In this document: positions 57,739 to 64,000 of the stretch, piece after piece
Layout of the letters: each line of letters opens with the position of its first letter
How positions within the stretch are numbered: position 1 is the stretch's first letter
Source of the DNA: Heteroscillospira sp050943935
Lineage (GTDB): Bacteria; Bacillota; Clostridia; Oscillospirales; Oscillospiraceae
Length of the DNA stretch: 64,000 nt
Reading direction: 5' to 3'
Assembly: GCA_050943935.1 (NCBI GenBank)
Contig: JBMNQC010000012.1
Location: 1 to 64,000 of the forward strand
The notes under the pieces: model-generated
Seen by the model: the letters and a program-made list of their open reading frames with translations, nothing else
What the model was told of the DNA's origin: nothing
Database searches by the model: none
Program-made: the position numbers and the translations under genes

Positions 57739-59838
57739 TTGCTGGAAAAAATTGCCGATGCCCTGACGCGCCGCCCCAAACTGGTGGTGCTGACAGCGGT
57801 GCTGCTGCTCATACCGAGCGTGCTGGGTATAGTGGGCACCAGAATAAATTATGATATCCTGAGCTATCTTCCCGCCGACCTGGATTCCTCAAAGGGCGAA
57901 AAGCTGCTTGAGGAGCCATTCGGCAGCGCGGCTACGACTATGCTTATCGTTGAGGATATGCCGCCCGCCTACACGGAAAGCCTGCTCCATGAAGTGGAGA
58001 AGGTCCCGGGGGTGAGCGGAGCCGTGTGGGTTTCAGACCTGATGGGCATACAGATTCCAACGGAAATGCTGCCCCGGGATATACGGGATATGTTCTTTTC
58101 GGACAACGCCACTATGATGATAGTGCAGTATGAAAAGGCGGGAGCCACGGACGAGACTATGGACGCCATAGCGCAGGTGCGCCGCCTGTGCAATGAGAAG
58201 TGCTTCCTGGCCGGCTTTTCCGTCATTATTAAGGATACAAGAGATTTGGTGAACAGGGAGATGCCGCTGTATGTGGCTTTGGCCGCGGTCCTGGCTTATC
58301 TGGCCATGTCCGTCACAATAGAGTCCTGGCTGCTGCCTGCGGTGCTGCTCATGGGTATTGGACTGGCCATAGTGTATAACTTCGGCACCAATATATTTCT
58401 GGGTGAGATATCCTATATCACTCAGGCTCTGGCGGCGGTGCTGCAGCTGGGCGTGACCACGGACTATTCCATTTTCCTGTATAACCGCTATGTGGAGGAG
58501 CGCTCACGCTGCCCGGACAACAAGAAGGCCATGTCCCGCGCCATAGTAACGGCCTTTACCTCTCTGTCGGGAAGCTCCCTCACCACTGTCGCGGGCTTTC
58601 TGGCATTGTGCTTCATGCGCCTCACTCTGGGGCGGGATATAGGCCTTGTAATGGCCAAGGGCGTGGTGCTTGGAATCGCCACCGTTGTTCTGGTGCTGCC
58701 GGCCATGCTGCTGGTGCTGGATGAGCCAATACATAAATACACCCACCGGACCTTTAAGCCCAATCTGGATAAGATAAACGGCTTTGTGGTAAAGCGCCGC
58801 GTGCTGCTGGTGATAATTTTTCTGGCTCTGTTTCCCTTTGCCATTTACGCCAAAAACAATGCGCCCGTGTACTATAAGCTGGATGAGTCTCTGCCAAGAG
58901 ATATGCCGTCCATAATCGCAAACGAGAAACTTAAGACGGACTTTGACATGGCCTCCACGCATTTTGTGGTTTTCAGCGATGAGCTCAGCCGCGCAAAGGT
59001 AAAGGAAATGGAGGACAGGATTGCGGACGTGCCCGGAATTAACGCCGTGGTGGCCTATGATAAGCTGGTGAGCAGCGCGATACCGGAGTTTTTCGTTCCC
59101 GATTCCATCCGGGAAATATGCAAGCAGGACGGTTTGCAGATGATGATGGTGAATTCGGAGTATACCACAGCTACAGATCAGGTGAAAAATCAGCTGGATG
59201 AAATGAATTCAATCATAAAAAGCTTCGATGAGAATGCCTGCATAACCGGAGAGGCGGCAATGACGGCAGACCTCATTTCTACGGCGGATGTGGATTTTAA
59301 AGTTACCAATTACATATCGCTTATTGCCATTGTCCTGATAGTTGCCTGGGTGTTCCGCTCCGTCAGCGTGCCCGTGGTGCTGGTGGCGGCCATAGAGCTG
59401 TCCATCTTCCTGAATGAGGGCGTGCCTTATTTCACCAATACTGAGGTGGCCTTTGTCACGCCTACCGTAATAGGCTGCATACAGCTGGGCGCCACCGTGG
59501 ACTACGCAATACTGATGGCCACCCGCCTCCGGGAGGAAATACAGGCGGGCAACAGCCGCCGTGAGGCGATTTTGACTGCCGCAGCCACTTCGGATATGTC
59601 CATAGTAACCAGCGCCCTTGTGCTGCTGTGCTCCACCATGGGCGTGGCCTTTATATCCAAGATAGAGCTTATAAGCAGCATCTGCGTGATGCTTGCCCGC
59701 GGCGCCGTAATATCGGCGGTTATGAGCATATTTGTGCTGCCGGCTCTGCTTATGTGCTGCGAGGGACTGTTCGCCCGCACCAGCCTGTACTGGTCAAAGC
59801 CAAAGCCGGTCAAAGAAAAGAAAAAGCTGCAGGTCTGA
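57739..59838 (+). CDS. MMPL/RND family membrane exporter
   Basis: A 699-residue protein with the duplicated RND layout: one helix, an extracellular domain (about 35-165), a block of helices (about 170-320 with DYSIFLYNRYVEE in helix 4), then a second extracellular domain (about 350-510) and helices (about 515-680 with VDYAILMATRLREE). Such proteins move lipids or drugs out of the membrane with proton flow through the Asp of the DYSIF/DYAIL motifs. The start is a TTG with AAGGTGA upstream. It is co-transcribed with the coiled-coil partner 16 bases downstream and lies divergent from a two-component system. Confidence 0.9.
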   Translation: MLEKIADALTRRPKLVVLTAVLLLIPSVLGIVGTRINYDILSYLPADLDSSKGEKLLEEPFGSAATTMLIVEDMPPAYTESLLHEVEKVPGVSGAVWVSDLMGIQIPTEMLPRDIRDMFFSDNATMMIVQYEKAGATDETMDAIAQVRRLCNEKCFLAGFSVIIKDTRDLVNREMPLYVALAAVLAYLAMSVTIESWLLPAVLLMGIGLAIVYNFGTNIFLGEISYITQALAAVLQLGVTTDYSIFLYNRYVEERSRCPDNKKAMSRAIVTAFTSLSGSSLTTVAGFLALCFMRLTLGRDIGLVMAKGVVLGIATVVLVLPAMLLVLDEPIHKYTHRTFKPNLDKINGFVVKRRVLLVIIFLALFPFAIYAKNNAPVYYKLDESLPRDMPSIIANEKLKTDFDMASTHFVVFSDELSRAKVKEMEDRIADVPGINAVVAYDKLVSSAIPEFFVPDSIREICKQDGLQMMMVNSEYTTATDQVKNQLDEMNSIIKSFDENACITGEAAMTADLISTADVDFKVTNYISLIAIVLIVAWVFRSVSVPVVLVAAIELSIFLNEGVPYFTNTEVAFVTPTVIGCIQLGATVDYAILMATRLREEIQAGNSRREAILTAAATSDMSIVTSALVLLCSTMGVAFISKIELISSICVMLARGAVISAVMSIFVLPALLMCCEGLFARTSLYWSKPKPVKEKKKLQV

Positions 59839-59853
59839 AAGGAGCGCAATTTT

Positions 59854-62139
59854 ATGAAAAGCAAATTTAAAAGAATACTGGTTCTGGGCCTTTGCCTGAG
59901 CTTTGCGCTGGGCTGCATGACTCCGGCCTGCGCTGCCGGGGCCCGCTGCGACGAGGCATATTATGCCACCCTGGACTATTACGGAGCGCTTACCGACAGC
60001 AGCGTGGTGAAAAGCTATGCCCTTGACGGAAACAGCTCCATCACCGACTACGGCGACTATGATGAGGTCATAAACCTCACCGACGACCGCCAGCCGGTAT
60101 ACGACGGCGGAAAGCTGAGCTTCAGCTTTGACGAAAACGCCCCGGAGCACTTTTACTTCGAGGGCAAGACCGAAAAGCCCTTTAGTGAGCTGCCGTGGCG
60201 CTTCAATATCTCATATAAGCTCAACGGCGTGGAGACAAAAGCCGAGACGCTGGCGGGCAAAAGCGGCGTGGTTGAGATAGACCTGGATGTAACCCCCAAT
60301 CCCTCCGCATCGGAGTACAGCCGGAACAATCTGGTGCTCACGGCGGCCACGGCCTTCAATGCGGACGATATACTCTCTCTGGAGGCTCCCGGCGCCGAGG
60401 TGCAGCTGCTGGGCAACCTGCGAACCGTGCTGTTCATGGCGCTGCCGGGCGAGGAGCAGCACTTCGCCATCCGTGTGGGCACAGAGAACTTCTCTTTCTC
60501 CGGCATGATGCTGCTGGCTGTGCCCGCCACCCTCAGTCAGCTGGACAAGATAGCCGACCTGCGGGATGCCAAGGAGGACATAGAGGACTCATATGATAAG
60601 CTGACCGAAGCCACGGAAAAGATTTTGGACTCTCTTGATGGTATGAGCGGCAGCCTCAACGCCGCCGCAAACGGCTTGGACCAGCTGAATACCGCCAGAG
60701 GGCAGATATCCGCCGGAAAGAACACGGTCTACGGTCAGGCTGATCTGGCGCTGGAGGATCTGGACAGTCTGGCTGAGGCTCTGGAGCCTATGAACGGACA
60801 TCTGGACACGGCTTCTCAGGCTGTGGACGCGGTGAGCGAAAGCATGGGTGCGCTCTGCGATACTGCCGTGTCCCTTAAAGAGGAGCTCAAGACCCTCCGC
60901 GGCGTTCTCGATGACCTGCGTGATGACCTGGACGCGCTTGACGACCTGCGTGGAGAGCTTGACGCCGGCGAACTGAAAAATGATTTTGACCGTCTTGGCA
61001 GCAGCCTCAAAAAGCTGCAAAGCGCCATGAAGGCTATGACGGATTCCCTGGCGGAGCTGGAGGACATAGAGGGCGAGGACGAGGTTACCATAGAGGGTAT
61101 GACCGTATCCCAGCTGGAGGCCTCCGTGCGGGCGCTGAACGCGGGCTATGCCGAGTATTCCGAGGCCGTGACCGGACTGGGCGGCACGCCCAGTCCGGAG
61201 GGCTATTACCAGATGGTGCTGCTGCCCAAGTATGAGAACAACGAGGCCGCGGCTCAAAAGGCCTACACTCTGTGGCAGTACTCCAAGACTGACGCTTATG
61301 ACAGCCGGATAGCGGCGGCAAAGCAGGTGAATACCCTGCTCAATACCTTCAACATGTCGGTAAGCCAGCTCAAGGCCCTGACCGGCACAGTAAGCGAGGG
61401 GGCGGAGCCTGTGCTCTCGGCTCTGGACAGCCTGTGCTCCGCTCTGGGCAGCGGCGGACTGTCCGGCGACCTCTCCGGCCTTATGGACGCGCTGGATGAC
61501 CATTCCGATGACGCCGACGACGCTCTGGAGCACGCCGACGATCTGCTGGATACCTTGGACGACATGGACGTCAAGGCCGCAAAGCTCCTGGAGCAGACAG
61601 ATGAGCTGCACACGCTTCTGGACTCCTACATCCCGGACGTTCAGGCGGCCATCAGCGACAGTAAGGAACTTATAAGCGCAACCGGCGGAAGCCTGCGGGA
61701 CCTGCGCGCCTTTTTGGGCTCCCTGGAGAGCCTCCTGCGTGAGAGCGGGAAAACCCTGGACTCCGGAACTCAGCAGACCCTGAGCGGATTGGCGGACGCC
61801 CTGCGCCGTTCTACCGTGGGTCTCGACCAGACCGGAAACATCCGTGACGCTCAGAATGTCATAACCGACATTATAGAGGAAAAATGGGACAGCTACACCG
61901 GAGAGGAGAATAATCTGCTCCTTATGGACGCCGGTGCAAAGCCTGTATCCATGACCAGCTCTAAAAACGGCGCACCCGAGAGCATACAGTATGTCATGCG
62001 CACTCAGGAGATAAGCGCCGACAGCGGCGAAGCCGAGGCCGCAGCTGCCGCTGAGCCGGAGGAGGACATTGGATTTTTCGGCCGCGTTGCTCAGATGTTT
62101 GCGGGTATATGGCACTTCATAACCGGCCTGTTCAGCTGA
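59854..62139 (+). CDS. Exported coiled-coil partner of the MMPL exporter
   Basis: A 761-residue secreted protein. The signal peptide is at about 1-27 (with ACAAG cleavage). A beta-rich domain (about 30-220: YALDGNSSITDYGDYDEVINL, WRFNISYKLNGV, SGVVEIDLDVTPNP) is followed by a very long helical region (about 225-700) of heptad-like repeats such as ALEDLDSLAEALEPMNGHL and LDDLRDDLDALDDLRGELD. The last 22 residues (FGRVAQMFAGIWHFITGLF) are hydrophobic and could re-enter the membrane. Such exported heptad-repeat proteins accompany MMPL or ABC exporters in Firmicutes (YhgE-like). A role as an extracellular assembly or conduit for the exporter is inferred. Confidence 0.8.
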   Translation: MKSKFKRILVLGLCLSFALGCMTPACAAGARCDEAYYATLDYYGALTDSSVVKSYALDGNSSITDYGDYDEVINLTDDRQPVYDGGKLSFSFDENAPEHFYFEGKTEKPFSELPWRFNISYKLNGVETKAETLAGKSGVVEIDLDVTPNPSASEYSRNNLVLTAATAFNADDILSLEAPGAEVQLLGNLRTVLFMALPGEEQHFAIRVGTENFSFSGMMLLAVPATLSQLDKIADLRDAKEDIEDSYDKLTEATEKILDSLDGMSGSLNAAANGLDQLNTARGQISAGKNTVYGQADLALEDLDSLAEALEPMNGHLDTASQAVDAVSESMGALCDTAVSLKEELKTLRGVLDDLRDDLDALDDLRGELDAGELKNDFDRLGSSLKKLQSAMKAMTDSLAELEDIEGEDEVTIEGMTVSQLEASVRALNAGYAEYSEAVTGLGGTPSPEGYYQMVLLPKYENNEAAAQKAYTLWQYSKTDAYDSRIAAAKQVNTLLNTFNMSVSQLKALTGTVSEGAEPVLSALDSLCSALGSGGLSGDLSGLMDALDDHSDDADDALEHADDLLDTLDDMDVKAAKLLEQTDELHTLLDSYIPDVQAAISDSKELISATGGSLRDLRAFLGSLESLLRESGKTLDSGTQQTLSGLADALRRSTVGLDQTGNIRDAQNVITDIIEEKWDSYTGEENNLLLMDAGAKPVSMTSSKNGAPESIQYVMRTQEISADSGEAEAAAAAEPEEDIGFFGRVAQMFAGIWHFITGLFS

Positions 62140-62214
62140 AAAATACCGGCTTTATTTTCCGCAGCGGGTATAGTATAATGAACTTATCAAACAAAAAAAC
62201 AGGGGGAAGGCAAT

Positions 62215-62733
62215 ATGCTGGATATGCTGCTGAACAGAAGAAGCTGCCGGGAATTTGAGGACAGGGCCGTGGAGGCGGACAAGATAGATAAAATACTCCG
62301 GGCCGCCCAGCTGTCGCCCACCGGTAAGGGTACCCGAGCCTGGGAGTTTGTGGTGATAGAGGATAAGGAGACGCTCAAAAAGCTGGGCAGCTGCCGCGAC
62401 CCGGAGCAGCCATTCCTGCCGAAAACGCCCCTGGCTATAGCGGTAACTGCCGCTCCCGCCGTCAGCGACACCTGGATAGAGGACTGCTCCATCGCGGGAA
62501 TAGTAATGCAGCTGGAGGCGGAAAAGCTGGGACTTGGCTCCTGCTGGGTGCAGATTCGCATGCGCGAGTCCAATCAGGGCGTGAGCAGCGAAGAGTATGT
62601 ACGCGGCGTGCTGGGCATACCGGAGGATATTTCTGTAGAGTGCATCATTGGATTCGGCTATCCCGTGAACCGGCGCCCAGCCCACACCATGGACGAGGTG
62701 AACCCGGCTAAAATTCATAGTGAGCGCTACTGA
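62215..62733 (+). CDS. Nitroreductase family protein
   Basis: A 172-residue FMN-binding oxidoreductase, a short member of the family. Marks: LLNRRSCREFEDRAVEADKIDKILRAAQLSPTGKGTRAWEFVVIED at the FMN phosphate site, SIAGIVMQLEAEKLGLGSCWVQIR, and the final GFGYPVNRRPAH. It uses NAD(P)H to reduce nitro groups, quinones or related substrates; the physiological substrate is unknown. AGGGGGAAGG precedes the ATG. Single-gene unit ended by a strong terminator. Confidence 0.9.
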   Translation: MLDMLLNRRSCREFEDRAVEADKIDKILRAAQLSPTGKGTRAWEFVVIEDKETLKKLGSCRDPEQPFLPKTPLAIAVTAAPAVSDTWIEDCSIAGIVMQLEAEKLGLGSCWVQIRMRESNQGVSSEEYVRGVLGIPEDISVECIIGFGYPVNRRPAHTMDEVNPAKIHSERY

Positions 62734-62746
62734 ACAGTATGAAGAA

Positions 62747-62786
62747 GGGCGTGCCGCAGAATTTTCATTCTGCGGCACGCCCCTTT
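62747..62786. terminator. Terminator between the nitroreductase gene and ttcA
   Basis: A perfect 16-base stem (GGGCGTGCCGCAGAAT and its complement) around TTTC, followed by CTTT. It serves both converging genes. Confidence 0.85.
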
Positions 62787-62799
62787 GAATATTCGATAT

Positions 62800-63519
62800 T
62801 TATTTCTCCCAGCCCTCCAGAGGCAGTCGCTGCATGGAGCCGAAGACCTTGCTTTTAAGATCGGGATATCTTTCGGACAGGGAGGCTATCAGCTCCTTCA
62901 CCTCATGGCGCTTGCTGCTCTTGTCCTGGGGGCAGGGGTTTTCCACTATGGGCAGCCTGTAGCGCTCGGCCAGACGGGCTATGCGCTGCTCGTCGGCGTA
63001 CATCATGGGGCGTATCTGCCACACACCCGCCCGGCTCATCCAGGTCTTGGGCTTGAAGCAGCTTATGCGCCCCTCGTAAAACAGCGACATCATAAAGGTC
63101 TCCACCGCGTCGTCATAGTGGTGACCCAGGGCCAGCTTGTTGCAGCCGTGCTCCTTCATGGCGTTGTTCAGGCCGCCCCTGCGCATCTTGGAGCAGAGGG
63201 AGCAGGGGTTTTCCTCCTTGCGCACATCAAAGACTATCTCTTTGATGTCGGTTTGTATGACGGTATAGGGTATCTCCCAGCGGCGGCACAGCTCCTTGAC
63301 GGGGGTGAAATCCATGCCCTCAAAGCCCAGATCTAGGGTGATGCCCTCCAGGTGGAAGGGGCGTGGATAGTAGCCCTGGAGATATTTCAGGGCGCACAGC
63401 AGCACCAGAGAGTCCTTGCCGCCGGATACGCCCACGGCGATGCGGTCGCCGGGCTGTATCATATCAAAATCGTCCACACAGCGGCGGACAAAGCCGGAAA
63501 ATTCATTCATAGCCTTCAT
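62800..63519 (-). CDS. ttcA: TtcA-like tRNA 2-thiocytidine synthetase (PP-loop ATPase)
   Basis: A protein of about 239 residues. The PP-loop ATP site is IAVGVSGGKDSLVLL. The two CxxC pairs that hold the iron-sulphur cluster are represented by NPCSLCSKMRRG near residue 105 and a later NPCPQD (single Cys). LALGHHYDDAVETFMMSLFYEG is the family signature. TtcA thiolates C32 of some tRNAs. The sequence lies at the short end of the family and could equally be a related TtuA/TtcA paralogue. The ATG at 63519 follows AGGTGA; a GTG three codons upstream lies within that site. Confidence 0.85.
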   Translation of the reverse strand: MKAMNEFSGFVRRCVDDFDMIQPGDRIAVGVSGGKDSLVLLCALKYLQGYYPRPFHLEGITLDLGFEGMDFTPVKELCRRWEIPYTVIQTDIKEIVFDVRKEENPCSLCSKMRRGGLNNAMKEHGCNKLALGHHYDDAVETFMMSLFYEGRISCFKPKTWMSRAGVWQIRPMMYADEQRIARLAERYRLPIVENPCPQDKSSKRHEVKELIASLSERYPDLKSKVFGSMQRLPLEGWEK

Positions 63520-63634
63520 AAAAATCACCTGTAAAAATTCAAAAATAGGTTTTGAGCAAAATGAAGTAAAATTGAGAAAAATGGAGTAAATCGAAGTTCA
63601 AACTAATGTAAATTAAAAAACAGAAAAATAGGTG

Positions 63635-63663
63635 TTGACACCCGGAAAGCATTGTGATATAAA
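63635..63663 (+). promoter_or_regulatory. Promoter of the rplM operon
   Basis: TTGACA (63635-63640) and TATAAA (63658-63663) with a 17-base spacer. Confidence 0.8.
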
Positions 63664-63667
63664 GATA

Positions 63668-63745
63668 TAGCGCTCTTTCGGGGGCGCGTGTCTTTCCTAT
63701 TGTAAAGGCGCGGAAAGAAATTGTCAAAATATTTTTATTTTTATA
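63668..63745 (+). ncRNA. Possible L13 leader (autoregulatory 5' UTR)
   Basis: The leader between the promoter and rplM is about 90 bases and folds locally: GCGC..GGGCGC near 63672-63688 and CTTTCC/GGAAAG around 63693-63718. Its position fits the ribosomal L13 leader RNA of Firmicutes. The match is by position and folding only. Confidence 0.4.
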
Positions 63746-63760
63746 AATGGAGGCAGAAAT

Positions 63761-64000
63761 ATGTCCACTTTCATGGCTAACAAGGACACCGTTAAGCGTA
63801 ACTGGTATGTCCTTGATGCAGCTGGCAAGCCCCTTGGCAAGACCGCTGCTGTCGCCGCCGACCTGCTCCGCGGCAAGCTCAAGACCGATTACACCCCTCA
63901 TGTTGACTGCGGCGATTTCGTCGTTATCATCAATGCCGAGCAGGCAGTACTCACCGGCAAGAAGCTGGAGCAGAAGTACTACCGTCATCACTCCGGCTGG
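63761..64000 (+). CDS. rplM: Ribosomal protein L13, 3' end outside the window
   Basis: The first 80 residues of L13 (full length about 143) run off the window edge. Marks are KDTVKRNWYVLDAAGKPLGKTAAVAADLLRGKLKTDYTPHVDCGDFVVIINAEQAVLTGKKLEQKYYRHHSGW, which follow the L13 consensus closely. GGAGG lies eight bases before the ATG. rpsI (S9) would be expected next. Confidence 0.96.
   Translation, partial: MSTFMANKDTVKRNWYVLDAAGKPLGKTAAVAADLLRGKLKTDYTPHVDCGDFVVIINAEQAVLTGKKLEQKYYRHHSGW

Overview
The window looks like a chromosomal segment of a spore-forming, anaerobic gut-type Firmicute, most likely a moderately GC-rich Clostridia member near Oscillospiraceae. The evidence is the strong AGGAGG-type ribosome binding sites, TTGACA/TATAAT promoters with 17-bp spacers, sporulation genes (spoVT, spoIVB and a Spo0A-like regulator), HemW, GDH, a TPP riboswitch and a Firmicutes-style S-layer protein. 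The genus is inference only.

Layout: 1-476 is the end of an rRNA operon (5S) followed by tRNA-Asn, a CAT-anticodon tRNA and tRNA-Trp. 574-3205 holds two overlapping multidrug exporters (MATE, MFS). 3382-4671 is guaA, unusual in having lost the glutaminase catalytic centre. 4.77-9.1 kb is an A/T-richer integrated mobile element (XRE repressor, excisionase, tyrosine integrase, MobC-like protein, RepA-like helicase). It contains a dense array of about ten different hairpins, and it ends in a chimeric, truncated TRAP permease followed by a DUF1638 gene. 10.2-13.4 kb is a niacin salvage block (EIIC-like membrane protein, NiaR repressor, PncB) with a long palindrome that fits a NiaR operator. 14.6-16.1 kb encodes a receiver/Spo0A-DNA-binding/XRE/desulfoferrodoxin fusion.

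16-34 kb is mostly housekeeping: polysaccharide deacetylase, uvrB, hemW, VanW-like protein, metG, gdhA, spoVT, a GntR regulator with a DapA-family aldolase, slipin/NfeD, a yerC-methyltransferase-hslO operon and a five-tRNA cluster. 35-38.5 kb holds a highly acidic SLH-domain surface protein flanked by interspersed palindromic repeats. 38.9-44.3 kb is a glycolytic gene set (trmL-pgk-tpiA-gpmI-eno, minus strand, no gapA).

44.4-49.5 kb contains a glycosyltransferase operon and a TPP-riboswitch-controlled thiamine-precursor ABC transporter. 49.5-54.2 kb has spoIVB, a spore/cell-wall type M14 peptidase, and a LysR-BrnQ pair facing a paralogous LysR gene. 55.5-62.1 kb is a histidine kinase/response regulator divergent from an MMPL exporter and a long coiled-coil exported partner. 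The window closes with a nitroreductase, ttcA and the start of rplM (L13).

The strongest leads are the modular hairpin array of the mobile element, the Spo0A-superoxide-reductase-like fusion, the triad-less GuaA, and the candidate niacin transporter under NiaR control. No searches or computations were run; all family calls come from reading motifs.
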